The translations under genes were made by a program, and so were the position numbers. Positions 19,529 to 29,561 of a stretch of 64,000 nt of DNA are shown in pieces. The notes beneath the pieces are model-generated. The model was not told the origin of the DNA. It was given only the letters and a program-made list of their open reading frames with translations, and ran no database searches. Source of the stretch: Zoogloea oleivorans (lineage in GTDB: Bacteria; Pseudomonadota; Gammaproteobacteria; Burkholderiales; Rhodocyclaceae); the NCBI RefSeq assembly GCF_008107625.1, contig NZ_SDKK01000007.1:1-64000 (forward strand), read 5' to 3'. Each line of letters starts with the position of its first letter. The stretch's first letter is position 1.

Positions 19529-19543
19529 GAAAAGGGATTCCGG

Positions 19544-20812
19544 TCAGGCGAAAAGATGTGTAATGGCGTACAGGGCCAGGCCGATGAGACCGCCGACGAC
19601 GGTACCGTTGAGGCGGATGAACTGCAGGTCACGGCCGACACTGACTTCGATCTCGCGCACCAGGTCCTCGTCGTTCCAGGCCCGCACGGTGCTGGCGATA
19701 TGCCCGCCAAGACTGTCGCGCACTTCCGGCGCGAGACTTTCGACAATGTGCTCGATGCGTTCATTGAGCGAATCCCGCAGGGCCGGGTTGGTAGCCAGGC
19801 TCGCCCCGAGGGCGCTGGCAGCCGACGCCAGCCGACGCCGGATGTGCGAATCCGGCTTGGCCATGTCGCGGCCCAGCCAGTCGCGCAGTTCATCCCACAG
19901 CTCCCGCAGGTAGGTACCCACGGCCGGATGGGCGAGAAATTCGCGCTTGACCTGATCCACCCGGTCGCGGAAGGACGGGTCGTGCTTGAAACGCTGGATG
20001 TAACGGGCAATCACCTCGTCGAAGGCGGCCCGCCGAGGATGCGCCGGATCACTGGCAATTTCGTCGAGCAGACCATTCACGCCAGCCACGATGCCCGTCG
20101 CCACCTTGTCCCCGAGTTCGGTCGGGCTGATGCCGACCAGCCCCAGCATGGAGACGACCTTCGGGTATTCCTTGCCCGCCACGTCGACGATCATGCCGGC
20201 GAACCCCTGCTTGACGCCCGGCTCGTTGAGCCAGTGGGCCAGCTTGTTGAGCGCTTCGTCGAGGAGCGCCTGATGGCGGCTGTGTTCGGTCAGCGCGTCG
20301 AGAATGCGCCCGACGCTGTCACCCATGTCCATCGCCCCGGCACGCCGGCGCAGGGCGTGCAGGAACAACCGGCGCACCCGCGGATCATCCATGAAATCCA
20401 CCGACTGGGCCAGAATCAGCCCCAACCGGTCCGCCAGCAAAGTGGCGTTCTTTGGCTCCTGCAGCCAGATTCCCAGGCGGGCTGCCAGGTTGGCCGCGCG
20501 CATGCGCGCCACCAGCGAAGCCGTATCGAGAAACTTGTCGCGGATGAACACCGCCAGGTTGTCAGCCAGCCGCGCCTTGTTGCGCGGCAGGATCGCCGTG
20601 TGGGGAATCGGCAGACCGAGCGGATGACGGAACAGGGCCACCACCGCAAACCAGTCGGCCAGCGCACCGATCATCGCCGCCTCGGCAAAGGCAGCCACCC
20701 ACGGCCAGCCCTGCATGCGGGCGACGATCAGGATCACCACCACGGCCACCAGCAAGCTCGTCGCGAGGGTCTTCATGCGGGCCAGTTTGAGCATTTTTTC
20801 GGGATTTGCCAT
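19544..20812 (-). CDS. DUF445 family inner-membrane protein (YjiN-like)
   Basis: 422 residues. An N-terminal TM segment (about 12-32, LATSLLVAVVVILIVARM) is followed by the family signature GALADWFAVVALFRHPLG, a long helical middle with alternating charge, and a C-terminal hydrophobic hairpin (GTVVGGLIGLALYAITHLF). E. coli YjiN is the closest named relative; its biochemical role is not established. It lies 11 bases after yaaA and 15 bases before the M14 gene, so it is co-transcribed with both. Confidence 0.9.
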   Translation of the reverse strand: MANPEKMLKLARMKTLATSLLVAVVVILIVARMQGWPWVAAFAEAAMIGALADWFAVVALFRHPLGLPIPHTAILPRNKARLADNLAVFIRDKFLDTASLVARMRAANLAARLGIWLQEPKNATLLADRLGLILAQSVDFMDDPRVRRLFLHALRRRAGAMDMGDSVGRILDALTEHSRHQALLDEALNKLAHWLNEPGVKQGFAGMIVDVAGKEYPKVVSMLGLVGISPTELGDKVATGIVAGVNGLLDEIASDPAHPRRAAFDEVIARYIQRFKHDPSFRDRVDQVKREFLAHPAVGTYLRELWDELRDWLGRDMAKPDSHIRRRLASAASALGASLATNPALRDSLNERIEHIVESLAPEVRDSLGGHIASTVRAWNDEDLVREIEVSVGRDLQFIRLNGTVVGGLIGLALYAITHLFA

Positions 20813-20823
20813 GTGCCTGACTC

Positions 20824-21609
20824 TCAGCCCTCGCGCCGCCGGAACACCCAGCGGCTGTCATCCGACGCTTCGGGGGCAAAGGCATAACCATCGCTGCCGA
20901 AGTCCTTCAGTTGCTCCACGTCTTCCACGGCATGCGTGATCGCGTAACGGGCCATCAGGCCGCGGGCGCGCTTGGCGTAGAAACTGATGATCTTGTAGCG
21001 CCCGCCCTTCCAGTCCTCGAAGCCAAGATTGAGCAGGCGGCCCTTGAGCTGGGCCGGTTTGACCGACTTGAAATATTCTTCGGAAGCCAGGTTCACCAGC
21101 ACCGGCGCCCTGCCCGCCTCGTCCTCGCGGGCCAGGAGCCGGTTGAACGCCTCCGTCTGGGTCATGCCCCAGAAGGTGTACAGATCCTTGCCGCGGGCGT
21201 TCTTGAAGCGGGTGCCCATTTCCAGGCGGTAAGGCTGCATCAGATCGAGCGGCTTGAGCAGGCCATAGAGGCCGGACAGGATGCGCAGATGCTGCTGGGC
21301 GTAGTCGAGCTGGGATTCGTTGAGCGTCCTGGCGTCGAGGCCGTCATAGACGTCACCGTTGAAGGCGAGCACCGCCGGCTTGGCGTTGGCCGGCGAAAAC
21401 GGCTGCGACCACTGGGCGTAACGGGCCACGTTGAGGGCAGCAAGCTGATCGGACAGATCCATCAGCCGGGCAACTTCTGCATGGGACAGCTCGCGCAGCC
21501 CGGCGATCAGTTCCGCGGCATGGTCCAGGTATTCGGGTTCGCTGAAGCGCAGCGTGGTGGGTGGCGTCTCGTAGTCGAGGGCCTTGGCGGGGGACAACAC
21601 GAAAATCAT
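20824..21609 (-). CDS. yaaA: Peroxide stress protein YaaA (DUF328)
   Basis: 261 residues, full family length. It starts with the family signature [14 protein letters not shown] and carries [32 protein letters not shown] and [17 protein letters not shown], all typical of YaaA. In E. coli YaaA lowers intracellular free iron and DNA damage during peroxide stress and can bind branched DNA. Cytoplasmic. The start is 48 bases after the CDF transporter gene. A neighbouring metal-efflux gene is consistent with a metal or oxidative stress theme, but that link is inference. Confidence 0.95.
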   Translation of the reverse strand: MIFVLSPAKALDYETPPTTLRFSEPEYLDHAAELIAGLRELSHAEVARLMDLSDQLAALNVARYAQWSQPFSPANAKPAVLAFNGDVYDGLDARTLNESQLDYAQQHLRILSGLYGLLKPLDLMQPYRLEMGTRFKNARGKDLYTFWGMTQTEAFNRLLAREDEAGRAPVLVNLASEEYFKSVKPAQLKGRLLNLGFEDWKGGRYKIISFYAKRARGLMARYAITHAVEDVEQLKDFGSDGYAFAPEASDDSRWVFRRREG

Positions 21610-21657
21610 GGGGGCAGACTGAAAAGACGGAAGTGGCCGAATCTTAACAAACCGCGC

Positions 21658-22521
21658 TCAGGGTAACGGCTCCAGGTGGGTAGTCACCTCAATGCCCGGC
21701 AGCGCTGCGCCAAGATCGGCCTCAATCTCGTCGAGCAGCTCGTGTCCCTGGCGAACGCTCCAGTCACCCGGCACCAGCACGACAACCTGGAGAAAAGCTA
21801 CGGCGCCCGCGCGACGCGTACGCAACCCCCGAAAAGCCACGCCACGCCGATGAAAGGACTCCAGCACCGTGCGGGCGCGGGTCACCGCCTCGCCGTCGAG
21901 GCTGCGATCCATGAGGCCATCCACCGACTCGCGCAGCAGATGCCAGGCTTCAAAGGTGATGTGCAGGCCGACGGCAATGGCGATCAACGGGTCCAGCCGC
22001 AGCCAGCCTGTCCATGCCACCAGGGCCACCGCTGCAATGACACCGACCGAAGTCCACACATCGGTCATCAAGTGCCGCGAATCGGCGCGCAGGGCGATGG
22101 AGTTGAAGCGCTCCCCGGCCTGCGCGAGCACCCGCGCGACGATAAAATTGATCACAGTCGCTGCCGCCGACCAAGCCAGGCCCCATCCCGGGGATTCGAT
22201 GGGTTGCGGTGCGACCAGGCGTTCTGCCGCAGCCCAGATGATGGCTACCGCCGCCCCGAAAATCAGGATGCCTTCGAAACCGCTGGAAAAATACTCGGCC
22301 TTGCTGTGGCCAAAGGGGTGGCCCCCATCCGGCGGATCGCGGGTGATGAGGATCATCCACAGGGCAAAGCAGGCACCGGCCAGATTGACGAAGGACTCGA
22401 GTGCGTCCGACAGCAGCCCGACCGAGCCGGTGACCCACCAGGCCAGGGTTTTGAGCGCTATCGTGGCCAGCGCGGCGGCGATGGACAGCCAGGCGAAGTG
22501 GTGCTGCTCCAGCCGGCGCAT
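21658..22521 (-). CDS. Cation diffusion facilitator (CDF) family metal transporter
   Basis: 287 residues: six TM segments in the first 210 and a C-terminal cytoplasmic ferredoxin-like domain (FLQVVVLVPGDWSVRQGHELLDEIE). The TM2 motif reads LLSDALESFVN: the first site-A Asp is present, but the position that is usually the second Asp is Asn. The TM5 motif LRADSRHLMTD keeps the HxxxD pair. HPFGH after TM3 is conserved. CDF proteins export Zn, Fe, Mn, Co or Cd by proton antiport; the substrate cannot be read here. It is 12 bases after relA and probably shares its transcript. Confidence 0.92.
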   Translation of the reverse strand: MRRLEQHHFAWLSIAAALATIALKTLAWWVTGSVGLLSDALESFVNLAGACFALWMILITRDPPDGGHPFGHSKAEYFSSGFEGILIFGAAVAIIWAAAERLVAPQPIESPGWGLAWSAAATVINFIVARVLAQAGERFNSIALRADSRHLMTDVWTSVGVIAAVALVAWTGWLRLDPLIAIAVGLHITFEAWHLLRESVDGLMDRSLDGEAVTRARTVLESFHRRGVAFRGLRTRRAGAVAFLQVVVLVPGDWSVRQGHELLDEIEADLGAALPGIEVTTHLEPLP

Positions 22522-22533
22522 GACGGGCTTCGC

Positions 22534-24738
22534 TTAGCCGCGCTCCACGTCGGTCACACCCTTCACATCACGGATCAGGGTCTGTGCCCGCTGGATCTGG
22601 TGACCGTCATGCACTTCGAGCGTGAAGCGCATCCGCGCGGCGCCCTTGCGGCTCAGCGTATTGACGGCAATCACGTTGAGCTTTTCCCGCGATAGCACTT
22701 CCGAGATGTCCCGCAGCAACCCCTGCCGGTCCATGGCGTGCACCAGGATGTCCACCGGGAAGACCGCATCCTTCGGTGCGCCCACGCTGCCCCATTCGGC
22801 ACCGATCAGGCGTTCCGGGTGCGCGCGGACGAGCTCCTGGAAATCACGGCACTCGACCCGATGGATCGACACGCCCCGCCCCTTGGTGACGTAGCCCTGG
22901 ATTGCATCCGGCGGGGCCGGCTTGCAGCAGCGTCCGAGGGAGGTCATCAGCTTGCCGACCCCGACGATCAGGATCGTGTCACCCGCATCGCCGGAATGGC
23001 TCTGGCCGAGGACGACCTCGGGGACTTCCGGCGGCGGCTCCAGGGAGTCGGCACCGCGCAAGGCGATCTGGATCGCCCGCGGCCCCACTTCACCCCGGCC
23101 GGCCGCGATGAACAGGGCTTCGGCATTCTTGAAGCCGAGACGCCCCGCCAGATCCTCGATATTGACCTGACCGTGCCCTTCGCGCTGGAACTCCCGGGTC
23201 AGCACGCTGCGACCACGCACCAGCAGCTCCTCTTCTTCGAGGGCGCTGAAATACTGTTTGATCTTCTGCCGCGCCCGCGGCGTGCACACGTAGTTCTGGT
23301 GTGAATTGAGCCAATCGCGCGACGGCCCGCCCTCCTTGGTGGACATGATCTCCACTGTCTGACCGCTTTCCAGCGGCGTGTTGAGGGTGACCAGTTGCCC
23401 GTTAACCTTGGCGCCCCGGCAGTGGTGGCCGACGTCGGTGTGCACCCGGTAGGCGAAGTCGATGGGCGTCGCCCCGCGCGGCAGGTCGATAACCCGGCCC
23501 TGGGGCGTCAGCACGTAGATGGTGTCATCCAGCGATGCACGCTTGAACTGCTCCAGCCAGTCAGCGGAATCGGTCACCTCGTCGCGCCACGACAAGAGGC
23601 TGCGCAGCAGGGCGATCTTCTCGTCGTAATCGGCGTTGGGCGCGCCGGTGCCTTCCTTGTAACGCCAGTGAGCCGCCACGCCGAGTTCGGCATGGTTGTG
23701 CATGCCGTGGGTGCGGATCTGCACTTCCAGCGAGCGCCCGTCGGCGGCATACACGGCGGTGTGCAGCGACTGGTAGTTGTTACCCTTGGGCATCGAAATG
23801 TAGTCGTCGAACTCCTTGGGAATCGGCGTCCAGATCTGGTGCACGATGCCCAATACCGCGTAGCAGTCCTTCACTTCCTGCACCAGCACACGCAGGGCGC
23901 GCACGTCGTAGATCTGCGAGAAGTCGAGGCGCTTGCCGCGCATCTTGTTGTAAATGCTGTAGATGTGCTTGGGCCGGCCATACACCTCGGCCTTGACCCC
24001 GATCGCTGCCACCTCGCTCTTCAGGCGGGCCACTGCATCGACAATGAACTGCTCGCGCTCAACACGCCGTTCATCAAGCATGCGGGCGATGCGCTTGTAG
24101 GTTTCCGGCTCCAGGAAACGGAAGGACAGATCCTCGAGCTCCCACTTGAGCTGCCAAATGCCCAGCCGGTTGGCCAGCGGTGCGTAGATGTCGAGACTCT
24201 CGCGGGCGATGGACTCGCGGATCGGGCCTGGATGGTCGGTGAAATAACGCAGGGTCTGGGTGCGCGACGCAACACGCAACAACACCACGCGGATGTCTTC
24301 CACCATGGCGAGCAGCATCTTGCGCAGCACCTCGCTCTGGGCGCGGATTTCGGGGGCACTGGCGGTGGTGGTCATGCGCGTGATGACGCGCAGGCCGTTA
24401 AGGCGACGCAGGCCATCCACCAGCAGGGCTACCCCGTCGCCAAAGCGGGCCACGATGTCATCGTTCGGGTGATCGAGCACGTCGCCCACCGCAAAGCACA
24501 GCGCAGCGATGCGGGTATCGGCATCCAGCCGCAGGGACGCGGCAATCAGCGCCGTACCGAGGGCATGCTGCCAGACTGGCTCATGCGTACCGAGTGTCCG
24601 GGCTTCGTAAATGGGCTGAACCCACTCCAGCGCCGCGCCAACCCGGCGGGCATCGTCGGACGCGAGTCCTTCGCAGAGGAGTTCGGGCGCGGACAGCGCG
24701 GAGGCGGACTGGGATATTGAATGCGTAACGGCGACCAT
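22534..24738 (-). CDS. relA: RelA, (p)ppGpp synthetase I (synthetase-only type)
   Basis: 734 residues with the RelA/SpoT order: HD region, synthetase, TGS (about 403-463) and C-terminal ACT (about 660-733). The HD region is degenerate: where SpoT has HDxxED it reads CFAVGDVLDHP, so hydrolase activity is not expected. The synthetase carries the acidic EFDDYIS motif near 310, typical of monofunctional RelA (SpoT has RFKDYI). GRPKHIYSIYNKM and HAELGVAAHWRYKEG are intact. It binds stalled ribosomes and makes the stringent-response alarmone during amino-acid starvation. First gene of the minus-strand row that ends with the M14 peptidase; divergent from mtfA. Confidence 0.96.
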   Translation of the reverse strand: MVAVTHSISQSASALSAPELLCEGLASDDARRVGAALEWVQPIYEARTLGTHEPVWQHALGTALIAASLRLDADTRIAALCFAVGDVLDHPNDDIVARFGDGVALLVDGLRRLNGLRVITRMTTTASAPEIRAQSEVLRKMLLAMVEDIRVVLLRVASRTQTLRYFTDHPGPIRESIARESLDIYAPLANRLGIWQLKWELEDLSFRFLEPETYKRIARMLDERRVEREQFIVDAVARLKSEVAAIGVKAEVYGRPKHIYSIYNKMRGKRLDFSQIYDVRALRVLVQEVKDCYAVLGIVHQIWTPIPKEFDDYISMPKGNNYQSLHTAVYAADGRSLEVQIRTHGMHNHAELGVAAHWRYKEGTGAPNADYDEKIALLRSLLSWRDEVTDSADWLEQFKRASLDDTIYVLTPQGRVIDLPRGATPIDFAYRVHTDVGHHCRGAKVNGQLVTLNTPLESGQTVEIMSTKEGGPSRDWLNSHQNYVCTPRARQKIKQYFSALEEEELLVRGRSVLTREFQREGHGQVNIEDLAGRLGFKNAEALFIAAGRGEVGPRAIQIALRGADSLEPPPEVPEVVLGQSHSGDAGDTILIVGVGKLMTSLGRCCKPAPPDAIQGYVTKGRGVSIHRVECRDFQELVRAHPERLIGAEWGSVGAPKDAVFPVDILVHAMDRQGLLRDISEVLSREKLNVIAVNTLSRKGAARMRFTLEVHDGHQIQRAQTLIRDVKGVTDVERG

Positions 24739-24864
24739 GCCGGCATTATCCTATAGGCTGGCTGTAGAGGGTTTGATCTTCATCGTTCCGTTTGTGTGCG
24801 AAGACACATAGCTACAGCCACTACCCACAAATTTCCCACGCCTTTCGACACTGACCTTACCTGC

Positions 24865-25656
24865 ATGTTCTCCGCCTTCCGCCGCTGGCGGCGCAAACGC
24901 ACCGCCGACCGCACGCAGATTTCACCCGAACAATGGGCGCGCGTCGAGGCAACCCTGCCTTTCCTCGACTTCCTGCCGCCGGAAGAACGCCCCCGCCTGC
25001 GCCGCATGGCCCTCGAATTTCTCGCCGACAAGGAAGTCCACGGCGCCGAAGGGCTGCTCGTCACCGACAACATTCTTCTGTCCATCGCCCTGCAGGCCTG
25101 CCTGCCAGTACTGAATATCGGTATCGACGCCTACGCCGACTGGGTCGGCATCGTCGTTTATCCCGGTGATTTCGTCGTTCCCCGCAGGGTCGCCGACGAA
25201 GATGGCGTGGTGCATGAATACGACGACGAAGTCCTCGGCGAAGCCTGGGAAGGCGGTCCGGTGCTGCTGTCGTGGTTCGACGCAGAAAACCCCCTTGACG
25301 GCATCAACGTGGTGATTCACGAATTCGCCCACAAGCTGGACATGAGCAACGGCGAAGTGGACGGCTACCCGCGGCTGCCGGCCAGCATGTCCGCCAGTGC
25401 CTGGGCCGCCGCTTTCCAGCACGCCTACGACGATTTCTGCGCCCGCTTCGACCGGGGTGAGGACTTGCTCCTCGACACCTACGGCACCGAACATCCGGCA
25501 GAGTTTTTTGCGGTCATGAGCGAAGCTTTTTTCGAGACACCAGGGCTTCTGAAAAAGGAATACCCAGCTGTTTACAAGCAACTTTCTCTCTATTACCAGC
25601 AAGATCCGGCAAGCCGGCAAGCCACCCCGGCGCACACCCCGACAGCATTCCCGTAA
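24865..25656 (+). CDS. mtfA: MtfA-type zinc peptidase (M90 family, DUF980)
   Basis: 263 residues from the ATG at 24865 (MFSAFRRWRRKR...), preferred over an upstream in-frame start at 24796 because the family begins close to this point. Zinc motif HEFAHKLD at about residue 152, followed by the conserved NGEVDGYP and by a downstream acidic stretch (TYGTEHPAEFFAVMSEAFFE) holding the third ligand. In E. coli MtfA binds the repressor Mlc and acts as an aminopeptidase, which affects ptsG. Cytoplasmic. Divergent from relA; followed by the host-attachment-protein gene. Confidence 0.93.
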   Translation: MFSAFRRWRRKRTADRTQISPEQWARVEATLPFLDFLPPEERPRLRRMALEFLADKEVHGAEGLLVTDNILLSIALQACLPVLNIGIDAYADWVGIVVYPGDFVVPRRVADEDGVVHEYDDEVLGEAWEGGPVLLSWFDAENPLDGINVVIHEFAHKLDMSNGEVDGYPRLPASMSASAWAAAFQHAYDDFCARFDRGEDLLLDTYGTEHPAEFFAVMSEAFFETPGLLKKEYPAVYKQLSLYYQQDPASRQATPAHTPTAFP

Positions 25657-25737
25657 CAAAACTTTGCCATGCACCGATCCACTGTCTAGAGTTGTTAAGC
25701 CACTCCGGCATTCCTTACAGACAGTGGAGAGCATTAC

Positions 25738-26178
25738 ATGGCTATTACCTGGATTCTGGTCGCCAACGCGAGCCTTGCCCGCCTGTACGCCAACCTCGGT
25801 CCGAAGCAGGGCCTGCAGCTGGTCAAGGAAATCGCCCACCCTGAAAGCCGCATGAAAAATGCCGAGCTGTCTTCCGACCGGGCGGGGCAGATGCAGGCCG
25901 GCGGCAGCGGTCATGGCTCGCGGGAACAACAAACTCCGCCCAAACTCAATGCCGCGCGCAGCTTTGCCCAGATGCTCGCCAAGGAACTCTACCTCGGGCG
26001 CAGCCGCAATCTGTTCGGCCGAGCCATCCTCGTCGCCCCGCCCGCCTTCATGGGCATGCTCAACGCCACTCTCGACGGCCCCACGTCGCAAATGGTGACC
26101 GACCGTCTCGAAAAGGATTACACCAAGTCCTCCGAGCCAACCCTGTGCGGGCGCCTCGAAAGCTGCATCCTCGTCTGA
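25738..26178 (+). CDS. Host attachment protein family (Host_attach)
   Basis: 146 residues. The N-terminus WILVANASLARLYA and the later LGRSRNLFGRAILVAPPAFMG match the Host_attach family, first linked to plant attachment in Agrobacterium but found in many free-living proteobacteria. The fold resembles the eRF1/Dom34-type domain. No signal peptide. The start ATG has GGAGA 8 bases upstream. Monocistronic. The name should not be taken as proof of a plant host. Confidence 0.88.
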   Translation: MAITWILVANASLARLYANLGPKQGLQLVKEIAHPESRMKNAELSSDRAGQMQAGGSGHGSREQQTPPKLNAARSFAQMLAKELYLGRSRNLFGRAILVAPPAFMGMLNATLDGPTSQMVTDRLEKDYTKSSEPTLCGRLESCILV

Positions 26179-26405
26179 ATCTCCTCGCGAGCCCCAGGTC
26201 TGCGCCCCCCGCCGTTTCCACTGCAGCACAGAAAAACGGCCCTATCCAGACCGTAGGGGTACACCGCGCTTGCAGGCGGCTGTGATGGGGGTCGCATCCG
26301 CCTGTTCTTTCCCCCCTACCCGTTCAACATCTGTGAGGAAGTGCCGCAAGCCCTGTGCAGGCGGCCCCTATTCTGGCCACCACTCGATACCGACTGGTGT
26401 GCATC

Positions 26406-27248
26406 ATGAAAAAGAACTTCCTGCCCAGCCTCGCCCTCGCCCTTGCTGCCGTAGCAAACCCCCTCCTGGCGCATGCCGGCAGCCTGACAATTGACGGCAA
26501 CTTCGCCGACTGGGGCGTCACCAACAACGGCAGGGTATCCGGATGGACGCCTAATGCAGAGGTACTGTTCGCCGTCGAAGACCAGAGCAACGCCAACGGC
26601 GGCTATCTGTCCCCCGGCTGGGGCGGTCAGGCCTACGATGCGGAAGCCATGTACCTGACCTGGTACACCAAGGCTGATAACCAGACCTACCTGGCCATCG
26701 GCCTGATCACCGGCCACGACCCCAGCACCGCGACCACCGCCAACAGCTTCGGCCGTGGCGACTTCGCCATCGATTTCGGCCACGACGGCATCTGGGACTT
26801 CGGCATCCTGACCGCCGACCGCAGCGCCACACTGAAGCAGGGCGACGTCGTCAGCACCGCCAAGAGCGACTGGGCCACCGGCCTGTGGAGCGCCCCGGGC
26901 GTCTACGACCCGAACAACTCCCCCTACATCACCAAGGTAAACACCGGCACGGACGTCGGCAACGCCGCGATGGCCATCTCTGGCCGCTTCAGCAACATGG
27001 GCACCCTCGGCGGCGTGCACTGGTTCTACGAAGTGGAAATCCCGGTCACCGTCTTCGGCCAGCACTGGCAGGGCGACACGCCGTCGGAGAGCTTCGATGT
27101 GCAATGGACCATGCTCTGCGCCAACGACATCATCACGCTCGACCCGCCCGTCTCCACCGTCGCAGAGCCGGCTTCCATGGCCCTGGTGCTTGGCGCCCTC
27201 GGCGTGAGCGGACTCATCCGCCGCCGCCAGAAGAACACAAGCCGGTGA
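26406..27248 (+). CDS. PEP-CTERM sorting-signal exported protein
   Basis: 280 residues. Signal peptide at 1-22 (FLPSLALALAAVANPLLAHA), then a beta-rich domain that begins GSLTIDGNFADWG, similar to the start of several PEP-CTERM proteins. The C-terminus carries the sorting signal: AEPASMALVLGALGVSGLI followed by RRRQK. Such proteins are processed by an exosortase (EpsH/XrtA) and tied to exopolysaccharide production. No exosortase gene is in the window. The start was chosen at the signal peptide; an upstream in-frame start at 26355 would spoil it. The ribosome site is weak. Confidence 0.9.
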   Translation: MKKNFLPSLALALAAVANPLLAHAGSLTIDGNFADWGVTNNGRVSGWTPNAEVLFAVEDQSNANGGYLSPGWGGQAYDAEAMYLTWYTKADNQTYLAIGLITGHDPSTATTANSFGRGDFAIDFGHDGIWDFGILTADRSATLKQGDVVSTAKSDWATGLWSAPGVYDPNNSPYITKVNTGTDVGNAAMAISGRFSNMGTLGGVHWFYEVEIPVTVFGQHWQGDTPSESFDVQWTMLCANDIITLDPPVSTVAEPASMALVLGALGVSGLIRRRQKNTSR

Positions 27249-27269
27249 TGGCCAATAACACGCCTGCCA

Positions 27270-28952
27270 TCAGGCCGGCACGGCGTCCTGCACACTCGCA
27301 CGGGAACGATTGGCTCCGCTGATGAGCGCCTTGATCGATGCGGTGACGATATTGGCATCGATGCCAACCCCGTAGCAGTCGCTCTTGCTGCCGGCCACCT
27401 CCATGAAGGCGCAGGCGCGGGCATTACCATCCTCGCCAACCGGAACCATCGAACGCTCCTCGTAGCTGCGCACCTGAATGCCGATGCCGCCACTCTGAAG
27501 GGCATGCACGGCGGCATTGATCGGGCCATTGCCTTCGCCGGTAAGCTCTTGCGGCACGCCATCGATATCGACACGCAAGCGGATGCCCTGGGCGGCGCCA
27601 TTCTCGAAGAGCTGGTGCCCGCAATAGCGCACCGGAACGGCGGCATCGAGGTAGGTATCGGCAAACAAGCCCCAGATTTCCTCGGCACTCACTTCGCCAC
27701 CATGCGCGTCGGTGTGCTGCTGGACAACGCCGGAAAACTCGACCTGCAAGCGGCGCGGCATGACGACGCCGTGTTCGTTTTCCATCAACCAGGCGATTCC
27801 CCCCTTGCCGGACTGGCTGTTGACGCGGATCACCGAATCGTAACTGCGGCCGACGTCGGCCGGGTCGATAGGCAAGTAAGGCACACTCCACAAGCCATCC
27901 GCCTGCTGCGCGGAAAAACCCTTCTTGATGGCGTCCTGGTGCGAGCCCGAGAAAGCCGTAAAGACGAGATCGCCCACATACGGATGGCGCGGGTGAATCG
28001 GCAACTGGGTGCAATGCTCGTAGGTGCGGGCCACGGCGTTGATGTCCGAGAAGTCGAGCTGCGGATCGACGCCCTGGGTGTGCATGTTGAGGGCAAGAGT
28101 CACGAGGTCCACGTTGCCGGTGCGCTCGCCGTTGCCGAAGAGACAGCCCTCGACGCGGTCGGCGCCGGCCATCAAGCCGAGTTCGGCAGCCGCCACCGCC
28201 GTACCGCGGTCGTTGTGCGGATGGAGGCTGATGAGCACGCTGTCGCGGCGGGCGAGGTTGCGGTGCATCCACTCGATCTGGTCAGCGTAGATGTTCGGCG
28301 TGGCCACTTCCACCGTGGTCGGGAGATTGAGGATGACCTTGCGTTCGGGCGTGGCACCCCAGGCTTCGGTCACGGCGTTGCACACTTCGAGGGCGAAATC
28401 GAGCTCGGTGGCCGTGAAGGTTTCCGGGCTGTATTCGAGCACGAACTCGGTTTCCGGCTGGGCTTCGGCAAGCGTCTTGATGAGTTTGACGGCATCCACC
28501 GCCATCTTCACCACCTCCGGCTTGCTCATGCCGAACACGTTCTCGCGGAAGGGTTTGGAGGTGGCGTTATAGACGTGAACGATGGCGCGCTTGATACCCT
28601 TGAGCGACTCGAAGGTGCGGCGAATGAGGTGTTCGCGCGCCTGGGTGAGCACCTCGATGGTGACGTCATCGGGGATGTGATTGCCTTCGATCAAGCCACG
28701 TACAAAATCGAACTCGGTCTGCGAGGCGGACGGAAAGGCCACTTCGATTTCCTTGAAGCCGACGGCGCAAAGTGTCTCGAACATCCGCATTTTCTTCTCG
28801 CCGTTCATCGGTTCGAAGAGCGACTGGTTGCCATCGCGAAGATCGGTGCTCATCCAGATCGGCGCGGTGTCGATGACACGGCTGGGCCATTGGCGATCGG
28901 TGAGTTGAACCTGCGGAAAGGCGTTGTATTTGGCGACGGTTTGCTGCGGCAT
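27270..28952 (-). CDS. leuA: 2-isopropylmalate synthase (long form)
   Basis: 560 residues. It condenses acetyl-CoA and 2-oxoisovalerate, the first committed step of leucine synthesis. The HMGL-like TIM barrel has the metal and catalytic signature [12 protein letters not shown] (about 34-46), [12 protein letters not shown] and [12 protein letters not shown]. The C-terminal about 130 residues form the leucine-binding regulatory domain ([12 protein letters not shown]..., [15 protein letters not shown]). It belongs to the LeuA type 2 branch of about 560 residues rather than the 510-residue E. coli type. Divergent to an Lrp-type regulator about 120-140 bases away, and convergent with the PEP-CTERM gene. 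Confidence 0.96.
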   Translation of the reverse strand: MPQQTVAKYNAFPQVQLTDRQWPSRVIDTAPIWMSTDLRDGNQSLFEPMNGEKKMRMFETLCAVGFKEIEVAFPSASQTEFDFVRGLIEGNHIPDDVTIEVLTQAREHLIRRTFESLKGIKRAIVHVYNATSKPFRENVFGMSKPEVVKMAVDAVKLIKTLAEAQPETEFVLEYSPETFTATELDFALEVCNAVTEAWGATPERKVILNLPTTVEVATPNIYADQIEWMHRNLARRDSVLISLHPHNDRGTAVAAAELGLMAGADRVEGCLFGNGERTGNVDLVTLALNMHTQGVDPQLDFSDINAVARTYEHCTQLPIHPRHPYVGDLVFTAFSGSHQDAIKKGFSAQQADGLWSVPYLPIDPADVGRSYDSVIRVNSQSGKGGIAWLMENEHGVVMPRRLQVEFSGVVQQHTDAHGGEVSAEEIWGLFADTYLDAAVPVRYCGHQLFENGAAQGIRLRVDIDGVPQELTGEGNGPINAAVHALQSGGIGIQVRSYEERSMVPVGEDGNARACAFMEVAGSKSDCYGVGIDANIVTASIKALISGANRSRASVQDAVPA

Positions 28953-29090
28953 GATAAGGCTCCGAAAGATTTTTTCAATGCAGCAATCTTACGGAAAAGT
29001 GCTTGGCAGACCCTTGCGTTTCATGGCCAGCCGCCTACCATTATCAGCATAAAATTTTTCCAAATACAAAAAATGAGCAACTTAATAGCT

Positions 29091-29552
29091 ATGGACCGTT
29101 ACGACCGGCAGATTCTCGCCATCCTGCAGCAGGAAGGGCGGATCAGCAATCAGGATCTGGCCGACCGTATTGGCCTGTCGCCCTCCCCCTGCCTGCGCCG
29201 GGTACGCACGCTCGAGGAAGCCGGACTGATCATCGGCTACCGGGCGTTTCTTGATGCCAGGAAACTCGGCCTGACACTGATGGCCCTGATCGGAATCTCG
29301 ATGGATCTGCACACTCCGGAACGTTTCGCCCAGCTCGAGGCGAGCATCACGGAGATTCCGGAAGTGCTCGAATGCCTGCTGATCACTGGCCAACAGTCCG
29401 ATTACCAGTTGAAGGTGGTCGTCCGTGACATGGATGCGTATCAGGACTTGCTGCTCAACAAGATCACCCGCATCCAGGGCGTGACCGGTGTTCACACCAG
29501 TTTTGTCCTGCGCCGGGTTGTCGATCGCACGGCCCTTCCCGTCACCGGCTGA
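29091..29552 (+). CDS. Lrp/AsnC family transcriptional regulator
   Basis: 153 residues from ATG 29091 (MDRYDRQILAILQQ). An ATG at 29073 would add 6 residues; neither has a clear ribosome site, and the shorter form fits family N-termini better. The winged helix-turn-helix covers about 5-60 (RISNQDLADRIGLSPSPCLRRV), then the RAM/AsnC ligand-binding domain (YQLKVVVRDMDAYQDLL; VTGVHTSFVLR). Divergent to leuA across an AT-rich gap, so it likely responds to an amino acid and may control leuA and itself. This is inferred from position. Confidence 0.92.
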   Translation: MDRYDRQILAILQQEGRISNQDLADRIGLSPSPCLRRVRTLEEAGLIIGYRAFLDARKLGLTLMALIGISMDLHTPERFAQLEASITEIPEVLECLLITGQQSDYQLKVVVRDMDAYQDLLLNKITRIQGVTGVHTSFVLRRVVDRTALPVTG

Positions 29553-29561
29553 AGCACAAGC

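Noticed and set aside
23395-24720. 441-residue plus-strand frame
   Set aside because: Antisense to relA, whose domains are unambiguous.
27504-29072. Long plus-strand frame running in the Lrp frame across leuA
   Set aside because: The part before 29073 is antisense to leuA and only happens to be open; the regulator begins at 29073 or 29091.
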